A DNA stretch of 64,000 nt from Streptomyces sp. NBC_00078. Lineage in GTDB: Bacteria; Actinomycetota; Actinomycetes; Streptomycetales; Streptomycetaceae. Within the stretch, counting starts at the first letter, position 1. Every line of letters begins with the position of its first letter. The stretch is from the NCBI RefSeq assembly GCF_026343335.1, contig NZ_JAPELX010000001.1:5704001-5768000 (forward strand), read 5' to 3'. Below are positions 16,417 to 26,270 of this stretch, piece by piece. The position numbers and the translations under genes were made by a program. The notes beneath the pieces were generated by a model. The model saw nothing but the letters and a program-made list of their open reading frames with translations, had not been told where the DNA came from and ran no database searches.

Positions 16417-16777
16417 GTTGCCCACGCGGGTGAGTTGCCCGTGAGTGGGGTGGATACGTCCGTGACATGTGGGGTTGTCCATGTGTGCCTGCTGTGTCGA
16501 TGTATTGACAAGTTTGCGGATTTGACACGGGATTGTGCGATGAGCGGGCTAGCGTGGGCGCGTCCGGCCGGGCGGCGGAGGGGGCCGCCGGTGGGACACT
16601 GGACCACGGCCGGTTCGGCGTGCAACCGTGCATGCCGCGCGCCTCGAACGCTCCCGTGCGCCCCCATCCCGGGAACTGAGATCCTTACCGGGCGCATCCC
16701 TGTGGGTAGCCAGAACGGGCACCACGCGCGGGGGACGCGAGGAAAACCAGCACAACCGGGGGAAGAGGGGGGAAGCA
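16417..16777. other. Intergenic gap between the two HTH-membrane genes
   Basis: No gene seen. A 13-bp direct repeat (GGGTGAGTTGCCC at 16411-16423 and 16428-16440) starts inside the upstream stop region. Two TTGACA hexamers occur at 16505 and 16522, but no convincing -10 element is spaced from either. A promoter for the 16778 gene is expected here. Confidence 0.5.
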
Positions 16778-18034
16778 ATGCCTCGTTGGAGGGCCTTGCC
16801 GGACGAACTCGATCCACAGGTCAGGGAGTTCGCGAGCCAGCTGCGCCGGCTCGTGGACCGCAGCGGCCTGAGTATCGCGTCGGTGGCCGACCGTACGGGC
16901 TACAGCAAGACGTCCTGGGAGCGGTATCTGAACGGCCGGCTGCTCGCGCCCAAGGGCGCGATCGTGGCGCTGGCGGAGGTCACGGGTACCAACCCGATTC
17001 ATCTGACGACCATGTGGGAGCTCGCCGAGCGTGCCTGGAGCCGTTCGGAGATGCGTCACGACATGACCATGGAGGCCATCCGGATATCCCAGGCGCGCGC
17101 CGCGCTCGGTGAGTTCGGGGCGCCGCCCGCCAACGCCAAGGGGAGCAGGACGGCCCGCAGGTCCGGCAGCGCGACGGCGACGCCGGGGATCGCGGGCCCG
17201 GCCGGGGTGGCACCGACGGTGCCGCCGCAGCCGAGGGCGCCGGACGCACAGGACTCGGCGGGTACCTCTCCCGCCGCTCCCGTCGACTCTCCGGCCCCCT
17301 CTCCCGCCCGTTCCCCGGCTCCTCCCGCGGGGAGTTCCTCCGGCGCGAACTCGTGGGGGGTGGCCGGATACCGGGGCCCCGCGCAGTCCGCCGCGCGCAC
17401 TCCCGGAGCCGCGACACCGAAGCCGACACCGGCGCCGGGCCCGGTGGCCGACGGTCCGGGCTGGACGCCGGGGACGCCGAGCCCGTTCGGCGAGCCGCCG
17501 CAGGGCCCGCCGCCCGCTGGGAACTCCTCCACCGGCGGGGGCAGGCGCAGGCTGACGATGTTCCTCGCGGGTGCCGTGGGCGTGCTGGTTGTGATCGCGG
17601 CGGTGTTCTACCTGACCGACAACGGCTCGGACAAGAAGAACGAGGGCGGCGGCTCGCCGTCGCCGTCCGTCAGCGCACAGACCAACCTGCCGCCCGGCGT
17701 GAAGTGCAGCGGCGCCTCCTGCACCGGCAAGGACGCCGAGGCCATGGGCTGCACCAAGGACACCGCCGCGGTGACCACCGCCAAGACCGCCGTCGTCGGC
17801 ACGGTCACGGTCGAGGTGCGGTACAGCAAGACGTGCGGTGCGGCCTGGGGTCGTATCACCCAGGCCGTTCAGGGGGACTCCGTCCAGGTGACCGCGGGCG
17901 GTGCCAGGCAGGACGACAGCATCACCGCGGCGGGGGACAACATCGCCTACACGCCGATGGTCGCCGTGAAGGACGCGGGCGAGGCGAAGGCGTGCGCGAC
18001 GCTGGCTTCCGGTCAGAAGGGCTGCACGCAGTAG
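16778..18034 (+). CDS. HTH - transmembrane - DUF2690 protein
   Basis: 418 residues. N-terminal HTH (about 15-70: ASQLRRLVDRSGLSIASVADRTGYSKTSWERYLN), closely similar to the upstream gene. A Pro/Ala/Ser-rich linker runs from about 120 to 255, with one transmembrane helix at about 262-283. The extracellular DUF2690 domain (about 305-418) has the typical CSGASCTGKDAEAMGC and VEVRYSKTCGAAWGRI motifs with five or more Cys. The architecture suggests a one-component transmembrane sensor-regulator. The ATG follows GGGGGAAG. Confidence 0.8.
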   Translation: MPRWRALPDELDPQVREFASQLRRLVDRSGLSIASVADRTGYSKTSWERYLNGRLLAPKGAIVALAEVTGTNPIHLTTMWELAERAWSRSEMRHDMTMEAIRISQARAALGEFGAPPANAKGSRTARRSGSATATPGIAGPAGVAPTVPPQPRAPDAQDSAGTSPAAPVDSPAPSPARSPAPPAGSSSGANSWGVAGYRGPAQSAARTPGAATPKPTPAPGPVADGPGWTPGTPSPFGEPPQGPPPAGNSSTGGGRRRLTMFLAGAVGVLVVIAAVFYLTDNGSDKKNEGGGSPSPSVSAQTNLPPGVKCSGASCTGKDAEAMGCTKDTAAVTTAKTAVVGTVTVEVRYSKTCGAAWGRITQAVQGDSVQVTAGGARQDDSITAAGDNIAYTPMVAVKDAGEAKACATLASGQKGCTQ

Positions 18035-18295
18035 CGCGAGGGAAAGGCGCGGTGGAAAGGAGGGGGGCGGCCGCCCGTCCGGGAGAGGGGGGACTGGGGC
18101 GGCCGCCCATGGGGGGTACCGACTGTGCCGGACTCCCGTGGGGGTAACGTTCGCGTGCCCGGGATGGGGGCGACTATTCCTGCCGCTCCGGAATTCTTTG
18201 CCGCCCCCGGATTTCTTCGTGCCGGGGCGTGCTGTGGGCTGGGCCACACGGACCCGGACGACCGGGATCCCGGATGCGCGATAGCCTGACCGGTG

Positions 18296-18317
18296 GATCT
18301 CTTGATACCAAGAGATC
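18296..18317. promoter_or_regulatory. Palindromic candidate operator upstream of mdh
   Basis: Perfect 9-bp arms GATCTCTTG/CAAGAGATC around a 4-bp spacer, ending 67 bp before the mdh ATG. A TAGCCT hexamer (18282-18287) just upstream could be a -10 box. Otherwise the 18035-18384 gap holds only two GGGCGGCCGCCC palindromes (18065, 18097) and no gene. Confidence 0.55.
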
Positions 18318-18384
18318 GATCATTTGTACGTCCGCGCACCCCAGGGCAAGGACGCCCACCGCCAGCTGTCATACGGAGAACGCC

Positions 18385-19374
18385 ATGACCCGCACTCCCG
18401 TGAACGTCACCGTCACCGGCGCGGCCGGCCAGATCGGTTACGCCCTGCTCTTCCGCATCGCCTCCGGCCAGCTGCTCGGCGCGGACGTGCCGGTCAAGCT
18501 GCGCCTGCTGGAGATCACGCCCGCGCTGAAGGCCGCCGAGGGCACCGCGATGGAGCTCGACGACTGCGCCTTCCCGCTGCTCCAGGGCATCGACATCACG
18601 GACGACCCGAACGTCGCCTTCGACGGCACCAACGTCGGCCTGCTCGTCGGCGCCCGCCCCCGCACCAAGGGCATGGAGCGCGGTGACCTCCTGCAGGCCA
18701 ACGGCGGCATCTTCAAGCCGCAGGGCAAGGCAATCAACGACAACGCCGCGGACGACGTCAAGATCCTGGTCGTGGGCAACCCGGCCAACACCAACGCGCT
18801 GATCGCCCAGGCCGCGGCCCCGGACGTACCGGCCGAGCGCTTCACCGCGATGACCCGCCTCGACCACAACCGCGCGCTGACCCAGCTCGCGAAGAAGACG
18901 GGCTCCTCGGTCGCCGACATCAAGCGCCTGACCATCTGGGGCAACCACTCCGCCACCCAGTACCCCGACGTCTTCCACGCCACGGTCGCCGGCAAGAACG
19001 CCGCCGAGACCGTGAACGACGAGAAGTGGCTGGCCGAGGAGTTCATCCCGACCGTCGCCAAGCGCGGTGCCGCGATCATCGAGGCCCGTGGCGCGTCCTC
19101 CGCCGCGTCCGCCGCCAACGCCGCCATCGACCACGTGTACACCTGGGTCAACGGCACCGCGGACGGCGACTGGACCTCCATGGGTATCCCGTCGGACGGC
19201 TCCTACGGCGTCCCCGAGGGTCTGATCTCCTCGTTCCCGGTCACCACCAAGGACGGCCGGTACGAGATCGTCCAGGGCCTGGACGTCAACGAGTTCTCGC
19301 GCGCCCGCATCGACGCCTCCGTGAAGGAGCTCGAGGAGGAGCGCGAGGCGGTCCGCGGTCTCGGCCTCATCTGA
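18385..19374 (+). CDS. mdh: Malate dehydrogenase
   Basis: Oxidises malate to oxaloacetate with NAD in the TCA cycle. 329 residues, the length of the cytosolic-type actinobacterial enzyme. NAD-binding TGAAGQIGYALLFRIASG (about 10-27), the substrate loop with GARPRTKGMERGDLL, VVGNPANTNA, the active-site LDHNRA, and the catalytic His in IWGNHSATQYPD are all present. The ATG follows GGAGAA. Transcribed alone, with a terminator after it; a palindrome upstream suggests regulation. Confidence 0.97.
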   Translation: MTRTPVNVTVTGAAGQIGYALLFRIASGQLLGADVPVKLRLLEITPALKAAEGTAMELDDCAFPLLQGIDITDDPNVAFDGTNVGLLVGARPRTKGMERGDLLQANGGIFKPQGKAINDNAADDVKILVVGNPANTNALIAQAAAPDVPAERFTAMTRLDHNRALTQLAKKTGSSVADIKRLTIWGNHSATQYPDVFHATVAGKNAAETVNDEKWLAEEFIPTVAKRGAAIIEARGASSAASAANAAIDHVYTWVNGTADGDWTSMGIPSDGSYGVPEGLISSFPVTTKDGRYEIVQGLDVNEFSRARIDASVKELEEEREAVRGLGLI

Positions 19375-19419
19375 ACCTGCTGAGCCCTTACGGCTTTACG
19401 GTTCTGTCACGACCCTGCA

Positions 19420-19456
19420 CGGGCCCCGTTCCGGTTTCCTGCCGGAACGGGGCCCG
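19420..19456 (+). terminator. mdh terminator
   Basis: A perfect 15-bp stem (CGGGCCCCGTTCCGG with its complement) and 7-nt loop, followed by a CCCTTTT tract: a canonical intrinsic terminator. Confidence 0.9.
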
Positions 19457-19517
19457 TCGCCCTTTTCACCGCTACCGTCAGAAGCGGTACCCAATGGGGT
19501 GATTCGGGGGGCGTGTC

Positions 19518-20558
19518 ATGAGTGAACGGGACGGCTTCGACGGCAGCCGCGGTGACCGTCGTGATGACGGCCGTGGCGACGGCCGCAACCCCGCTTCCGG
19601 TCCGGAGCGTGAACCGAGCGAGGAGAGAGGCCAGGCGGCCTGGGCCGCCCAGCAGCCGGGAGCGGCGCCGCCGTGGGCCTCGGCACAGACCCAGACGAGC
19701 CAGTCCCCACCGCCCTGGGCGTCCGCCGACACCTACACGGGCAGGCCCGTGCCGTCGGCGGGGTCGTCGTGGCCGCCACCACCGCCCCTACCCCCGCTCC
19801 CAGGCGCAGGGCCTGGACCGGCACCGGCGCCGATGACCGTCCTCACTCCGGCGGCCGTACCCGCTGCCCGCCGCGGAGCCCGCGGCCTGCTGCTCGCGCT
19901 GACTCTCGTGGTGGTCGTCGGTGCGGGCGCCGGAGCCGGCTTCTGGTATCTCACCCGCCACAACTCGACCGGAACCGGGGCCAGTTCGGCGACGAGCGTC
20001 AGCGTCACGGGTACCACCACGCAGTCGCAGACCCGGACGCCGACCCCCACTCCCACCGACACCGGCACCCCGACGACCTCGACGTTCGCGTCCCCGTCGC
20101 CCTCGGTCGGCTACCGCCGCGCCGAGGATCCCGTCGGCTACACGCTCGACGTCCCGGATGGCTGGACCCGTCGTCAGACACAGGGCAAACTCGCGCCGAT
20201 CGTCTACTACGACGCTCCGGGCGGCAGTCGGCAGCTGCAGATCTTCAAGGTCACCGAGGACACCCCCTACGATTCGCTGACCCTCGCGGAGACCGACCCC
20301 GGCTACGGCTTCGCGAAGCAGCCCGGCTACCAGGCCCTGGAGCGCGACCGCGGCGACACCTGGGCCGAACTGTCGTACCGCTACAAGGACAGGGACAAGG
20401 GCGCCCGCCAGGTCATCGACCACCGCTTCCGGGCCGCCGACGGCACGCTGTACGCGATCCGCTCCAGCGGGCCCGCGGATCTGGACCCCGCACGTGTGCG
20501 GCAGCCGCTGGCGACGGCGGTGCGGTTCTTCTGCCCGACCGGAGCGCAGTGCACGTAG
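19518..20558 (+). CDS. Membrane-anchored protein with extracellular domain, unknown function
   Basis: 346 residues. The N-terminal ~115 are disordered, Pro/Ala-rich. One transmembrane helix is at about 120-145, then a Thr/Ser/Pro-rich stalk (TPTPTPTDTGTP), and a folded C-terminal domain at about 195-346 (VGYTLDVPDGWTRRQTQG, YYDAPGGSRQLQIF, RFRAADGTLYAIRSSGP). The domain resembles small streptomycete lipoprotein-like extracellular domains, but I cannot name a family. ATG with a GGGGGG tract upstream. Confidence 0.75.
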   Translation: MSERDGFDGSRGDRRDDGRGDGRNPASGPEREPSEERGQAAWAAQQPGAAPPWASAQTQTSQSPPPWASADTYTGRPVPSAGSSWPPPPPLPPLPGAGPGPAPAPMTVLTPAAVPAARRGARGLLLALTLVVVVGAGAGAGFWYLTRHNSTGTGASSATSVSVTGTTTQSQTRTPTPTPTDTGTPTTSTFASPSPSVGYRRAEDPVGYTLDVPDGWTRRQTQGKLAPIVYYDAPGGSRQLQIFKVTEDTPYDSLTLAETDPGYGFAKQPGYQALERDRGDTWAELSYRYKDRDKGARQVIDHRFRAADGTLYAIRSSGPADLDPARVRQPLATAVRFFCPTGAQCT

Positions 20559-20967
20559 GCGCGCTGCTTGAGCCCGCGCCTGCCGGGCGACGCAGGCGGT
20601 CCCGCCCGGTTCGGGAGCCGGACGCCGCACCGCATCCGGGACTGAAGTCCCGTCCCTGACCAGCCCGTCGAGCCGGCCGGAGTGGGCCGGCGGCAGCCGC
20701 TCCGCCGCGGCCTCCGTCCCCACACACCCCGCCACCCGCGCCTGTCGCCCGGCCCGGCGGGCATCGAGCCGAACGCCGGCCCGGACAGGGCGTCGCCCTC
20801 GACGCGCAGGCGGCGGATACGGCCGGCGACGGGCTGCTCGGCATCGGAACTGGTGGTCGGGGAAGGGGAGTCGGGAATCAGGGCGGGACCGGACGTGACG
20901 TACGCGGCGGACCCGGAGGCCGGTGTCGACGCCGCGCTCGCCGGACTCGGCCTGGAGCGCCGGATGG
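20559..20967. other. 409-bp gap without a convincing gene
   Basis: Open frames exist on both strands but none has a good start, a ribosome binding site or a recognisable product. Codon-position GC is irregular, so this may be decayed coding sequence. It separates two convergent genes. Confidence 0.5.
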
Positions 20968-21900
20968 TCAGGAGGTCGGTCCCAGTCGCTTCTCGAACCA
21001 GTGGGCGGCGTAGACGTGGTCCACGTACGCCGGGATCTCCGTGTACCCGGACGCCCGGTACATGGCCTGCGCCTCGGTGAGGGTGGCATGCGTGTCGAGT
21101 CGTACGACGGTGAGGCCACGGGCCGCGGCCGCACCCTCCAGGGCGTCGAGGATCCGCCGTGCGAGGCCGAGCCGCCGTGCCTCCCGGTGCACCCACACGT
21201 GCCGGATCTCGCCCACCCCCGGCTTCAGCCGGCGCAGCGCGCCACAGCCCACCGGCCGGCCTTCCTCGTACGCGACGAAGAACGCGCCCGCGTCCCCCGA
21301 CACCTCCTGCGGCTCCACCAGGTCGGACTTGTCGAAGCCCTCCGGGAAACGTTCGTCGATGTCGGCGGCGTACGCGTCCAGGCAGGCGCGGGCGTCCGGG
21401 GAGGCGCCGTCGGCGTGCTCGACGGTGATGCCGGCCAGGCGCAGCAGGCGCTGTGCTGTGGCCATCGCCTCGATGAGCTGCACGCGCCGGCCGGGGCTCA
21501 GGGCGTCCAGGAGCCCGGCCGCGAGCGCGTCGGCCCGGCGGTTCTGCTCATGGACCTCGGCGCGTCCGGCGGGGGTGGGCTCGATCATGCGCAGCCGGTT
21601 GTCGTCCGGGTGGACGCCGACCCGGACCAGCCCCTGCGCCTCCAGCGCCTTCACCATCCGGCTCAGATATCCGGCGTCGAGTCCCAGGGTCTCGCGCAGC
21701 TCGCGCAGGGAGATCCGGCCCCGGCTCTCGGCGATCTCGAACAGCAGCCGGGCCTCGCCGAGCGGGCGGTCCTGGCCGAGGTAGTGGTCGTCGAGCGCCC
21801 CGATACGGCGCGTGAAGTAGCGGTTGAAGCGGCGGAGGGCCGCCACGTCCTGTGCCGACACCGGCTCCAACGTCCCTGGCTCCACCGTCACGGGCTCCAT
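20968..21900 (-). CDS. Bifunctional MarR-type regulator / GNAT acetyltransferase
   Basis: 310 residues. The MarR winged helix (about 15-145: LGEARLLFEIAESRGRISLRELRETLGLDAGYLSRMVKALEAQGLV, then the HPDDNRLRMIEPTPAG wing) is followed by a GNAT domain (about 150-310). In the latter, VGEIRHVWVHREARRLGLARRILDALE is the acetyl-CoA-binding segment, with C-terminal LYRASGYTEIP-like MYRASGYTEIP. A palindrome sits five bases upstream of the ATG, overlapping the ribosome binding region, so autorepression is likely. Divergent from the betaine operon. Confidence 0.85.
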   Translation of the reverse strand: MEPVTVEPGTLEPVSAQDVAALRRFNRYFTRRIGALDDHYLGQDRPLGEARLLFEIAESRGRISLRELRETLGLDAGYLSRMVKALEAQGLVRVGVHPDDNRLRMIEPTPAGRAEVHEQNRRADALAAGLLDALSPGRRVQLIEAMATAQRLLRLAGITVEHADGASPDARACLDAYAADIDERFPEGFDKSDLVEPQEVSGDAGAFFVAYEEGRPVGCGALRRLKPGVGEIRHVWVHREARRLGLARRILDALEGAAAARGLTVVRLDTHATLTEAQAMYRASGYTEIPAYVDHVYAAHWFEKRLGPTS

Positions 21901-21904
21901 GGTT

Positions 21905-21922
21905 CTTTGACTTTAGTCAAAG
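21905..21922. promoter_or_regulatory. MarR-type operator at the MarR-GNAT start
   Basis: A perfect inverted repeat CTTTGACT-TT-AGTCAAAG, the size and AT-rich nature of a MarR site. It ends within five bases of the start codon of the regulator, so binding would block its transcription or translation initiation. Confidence 0.7.
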
Positions 21923-22062
21923 GTTTCTCGGGGAGTCCATGGTTCGGACCGATTTAGGTGGTCGTTCGTCCCTATTTGCCCGCATTCTCAGTGACACGGA
22001 GCACTTTAAGCCACGGATTGCGCATGCATCCGAGGGCGAAGGGCAGGCGATCACGGTCCTCA

Positions 22063-22084
22063 TGAGTGACAGCAGTGTCACTCA
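22063..22084. promoter_or_regulatory. Palindromic operator upstream of the choline/betaine operon
   Basis: Perfect 9-bp arms TGAGTGACA/TGTCACTCA with a 4-bp spacer, 35 bp before the betB ATG. The size fits a TetR/BetI-type dimer site. No betI gene is adjacent in this window, so the cognate regulator is unknown. Confidence 0.65.
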
Positions 22085-22119
22085 GAGGCACTGAACTGGA
22101 ACGGAAGGCAACACGGATC

Positions 22120-23649
22120 ATGGCGGACCGAGCGAAAACCCTAGAGCTGGACGCGCAGGCGACCATCCACGTGGCGGGGGAATGGCGAGCAGCCGTCTCC
22201 GGCGCCACGCGCGAGATTCTCGACCCCGCGGACGGTCAGGCCTTCGCTCTGGTCGCGGAGGGCGACGAAAAGGACACGGACCTGGCGGTCGCGGCGGCCC
22301 GCCAGGCCTTCGACCACGGCGAGTGGCCGCGCACCCCCGTGGCCGCGCGTGCCGCTGTGCTGCGCCGCGTCGCCGACCTCCTGGTGCGCGACCGCGAGCG
22401 GCTCGGGCTGCTGGAGAGCCGCGACGCCGGCAAGACCGTCGAAGAGGGCCGGATCGACATCGACTGCGTCGCCGACGCCTTCCGCTACTTCGCCGACCTG
22501 GTCGCCGGCGAGGCCCCGGGCCGGGTCGTCGACGCGGGCTCGCCCGACGTCCACAGCGTCGTCGTACACGAACCCGTCGGTGTCTGCGCGCTGATCACGC
22601 CCTGGAACTACCCGCTTCTGCAGGCCAGTTGGAAGATCGCCCCCGCCCTCGCGGCCGGCAACACCTTTGTGGTCAAGCCGAGCGAGATCACCCCGCTGAC
22701 CACGATCGCCCTCATCGACCTGCTCTCCGAGGCCGGGCTCCCCGTCGGTGTCGCGGGTATCGTCACCGGCCCCGGCCACTCGGTCGGCGCCCGTCTGGCC
22801 GAGCACCCCGACGTCGACCTGGTCTCCTTCACCGGCGGCCTGGCGAGCGGCACCAAGGTCGCGCAGGCCGCGGCGCCGAGCGTGAAGAAGGTGGCCCTCG
22901 AACTCGGCGGCAAGAACCCCAACGTCGTCTTCGCCGACGCCTGCGCCACGGAGGAAGGGTTCGACACGGCCGTCGACCAGGCCCTGAACGCCGCCTTCAT
23001 TCACAGCGGCCAGGTCTGCTCGGCCGGTGCCCGCCTCATCGTCGAGGAGTCCGTGCGGGAACGCTTCGTCGCCGAACTCGCCCGCCGGGCAAGCCGGATC
23101 CGCCTCGGCCGCGGCACCGAGGACGCCGTGGAATGCGGTCCCCTCGTCTCCGAGCAGCAGCGCGCCAAGGTCGAGGAGTACGTCGCCTCCGCGCTGGCGG
23201 AGGGCGCGGTGCTGCGCACCGGCGGCAGGCGGCCCGAGGCGGCGCCGGAGCGGCCCGCCGGCGGCTACTTCTACGAGCCGACGATCCTCGACCAGTGCCA
23301 CCGCGCGATGCGCGTCGTACGCGAGGAGGTCTTCGGCCCCGTCCTCACCGTCGAGACCTTCCGCACCGAGGACGAGGCGGTCGCCCTCGCCAACGACACC
23401 GAGTACGGCCTCGCGGGCGGCGTCTGGAGCGCCGACGCCGGCCGGGCCCGCCGGGTCGCCGGCCGGCTGCGGCACGGCACCGTCTGGATCAACGACTTCC
23501 ACCCCTACCTGCCGCAGGCGGAGTGGGGCGGCTTCGGCAAGAGCGGCGTCGGCCGCGAACTCGGCCCCGCCGGCCTCGCCGAGTACCGCGAGACCAAGCA
23601 CGTCTACCAGAACCTCGCGCCGAAGCCGGTGCGCTGGTTCGCGGGCTGA
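22120..23649 (+). CDS. betB: Betaine aldehyde dehydrogenase
   Basis: Oxidises betaine aldehyde to glycine betaine with NAD(P). 509 residues. Aldehyde dehydrogenase superfamily signatures: ITPWNYPLLQASWKIAPALAAG, catalytic Glu261 in ELGGKNP and nucleophile Cys300 in HSGQVCSAG; C-terminal EWGGFGKSGVGRELG is typical of BADH. The ATG at 22120 is preferred over an upstream GTG at 22066 that overlaps the palindrome. First gene of an operon with the choline oxidase and a betaine ABC importer, which supports the substrate. Also called gbsA. Confidence 0.88.
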   Translation: MADRAKTLELDAQATIHVAGEWRAAVSGATREILDPADGQAFALVAEGDEKDTDLAVAAARQAFDHGEWPRTPVAARAAVLRRVADLLVRDRERLGLLESRDAGKTVEEGRIDIDCVADAFRYFADLVAGEAPGRVVDAGSPDVHSVVVHEPVGVCALITPWNYPLLQASWKIAPALAAGNTFVVKPSEITPLTTIALIDLLSEAGLPVGVAGIVTGPGHSVGARLAEHPDVDLVSFTGGLASGTKVAQAAAPSVKKVALELGGKNPNVVFADACATEEGFDTAVDQALNAAFIHSGQVCSAGARLIVEESVRERFVAELARRASRIRLGRGTEDAVECGPLVSEQQRAKVEEYVASALAEGAVLRTGGRRPEAAPERPAGGYFYEPTILDQCHRAMRVVREEVFGPVLTVETFRTEDEAVALANDTEYGLAGGVWSADAGRARRVAGRLRHGTVWINDFHPYLPQAEWGGFGKSGVGRELGPAGLAEYRETKHVYQNLAPKPVRWFAG

Positions 23650-23697
23650 GCCGCACCTCACGACCGTTCCCCCACCCCCTTTGGAGCACCACCCCCC

Positions 23698-25226
23698 ATG
23701 TCCGAGAACACGCAGGTCTACGACTACGTCGTCATAGGCGGCGGCACGGCAGGGTCCGTCATCGCCTCCCGACTCACCGAGAACCCGGACGTCACCGTCG
23801 CCGTCATCGAGGGCGGCCCCAGCGACGTCGGCCGCGAGGACGTGCTGACGCTGCGCCGCTGGATGGGCCTCCTGGGCGGCGAGCTGGACTACGACTACCC
23901 CACCACCGAGCAGCCCCGCGGCAACTCCCACATCCGGCACAGCCGTGCCCGTGTCCTCGGCGGCTGCTCCTCCCACAACACGCTCATCGCCTTCAAGCCG
24001 CTGCCCTCCGACTGGGACGAGTGGGAGGAGGCCGGCGCCAAGGGCTGGGGCGCGGTGCCCATGGAGGCGTACTACGCCCGGCTGCTCAACAACATCGTCC
24101 CGGTCGACGAGAAGGACCGGAACGCCATCGCCCGGGATTTCGTCGACGCCGCTCAGCACGCGACGGGGGTTCCCCGGGTCGAGGGCTTCAACCGTGCGCC
24201 GTTCACCGACGGTGTCGGTTTCTTCGACCTCGCCTACCACCCCGAGGACAACAAGCGGTCGTCGGCGTCGGTGGCGTACCTGCACCCCGTGATGGACGAG
24301 CGCCAGAACCTGACGATCCTCCTGGAGACCTGGGCGCACCGGCTGGAGCTGAACGGCACCCGCGCCGAGGGGGTGCACGTCCGCACGAAGGACGGCGAGG
24401 AGATCCTCGTACGGGCCCGCAACGAGGTCCTGCTCTGCGCCGGCGCCGTCGACTCCCCCCGCCTGCTGATGCACTCCGGCATCGGCCCCCGAGAGGACCT
24501 CGAAGCGCTCGGCATACCCGTGGCGCACGACCTGCCCGGCGTCGGTGAGAACCTCCTGGACCACCCCGAATCGGTGATCGTCTGGGAGACGAACGGCCCG
24601 ATCCCGGAGAACTCCGCGATGGACAGCGACGCCGGACTGTTCGTGCGCCGCGACCCCGGACACGCGGGCCCGGACCTGATGTTCCACTTCTACCAGGTCC
24701 CCTTCACGGACAACCCCGAGCGCCTCGGCTACGAACGGCCGCCGTACGGCGTCTCGATGACCCCGAACATCCCCAAGCCGAAGAGCCGCGGCCGGCTGTA
24801 CCTCACCAGCGCCGACCCGGCCGTGAAGCCGGCCCTCGACTTCCGCTACTTCACCGACGAGGACGACTACGACGGCCGCACCCTCGTCGACGGCATCCGC
24901 ATCGCCCGCGAGATCGCGCGGACCGAGCCGCTCGCGGGCTGGCTCAAGCGCGAGGTGGCCCCCGGCCCGCACCTCACGAGCGACGAGGAGCTCAGCGAGT
25001 ACGCCCGCAAGGTCGCCCACACCGTGTACCACCCGGCGGGCACCTGCCGTATGGGCGCCGCGGACGACCCGCAGGCCGTCGTCGACCCGGAGCTGAGGAT
25101 CCGCGGCCTGGACGGGATCCGCATCGCCGACGCCTCCGTGTTCCCGACCATGACCGCCGTGAACCCGATGATCGGCGTGCTGATGGTCGGGGAGAAAGCC
25201 ATAGACCTGATCGGAAGTGGTGCGTG

Positions 25227-25227
<1 letters not shown>
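23698..25227 (+). CDS. GMC choline oxidase/dehydrogenase
   Basis: Oxidises choline to betaine aldehyde. 509 residues, FAD-dependent GMC family. N-terminal VVIGGGTAGSVIASRL binds ADP. GGCSSHN (His93) matches the His that covalently carries FAD in Arthrobacter choline oxidase. The catalytic pair His445 (TVYHPAGTCRMG) and Asn489 (AVNPMIGV) keeps the 44-residue spacing of His466/Asn510 in that enzyme. Overall it reads more like oxygen-using choline oxidase (CodA) than proteobacterial BetA. The TGA overlaps the next ATG (TGATG). An electron-acceptor assay would be needed to separate oxidase from dehydrogenase. Confidence 0.85.

Positions 25228-26269
<1,042 letters not shown>

Positions 26270-26270
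<1 letters not shown>

Noticed and set aside
16505..16555. Sigma-70 promoter with TTGACA and TAGCGT before the HTH-DUF2690 gene
   Set aside because: Spacing from either TTGACA to TAGCGT is well outside 16-18 bp.
20682..21080. Frame in the 20.6-21.0 kb gap
   Set aside because: Arg/Pro-rich, overlaps the real MarR-GNAT gene antisense, no start signal.
22141..25032. 963-residue minus-strand frame opposite betB and the choline oxidase gene
   Set aside because: Antisense shadow; no recognisable domain and no ribosome binding site.
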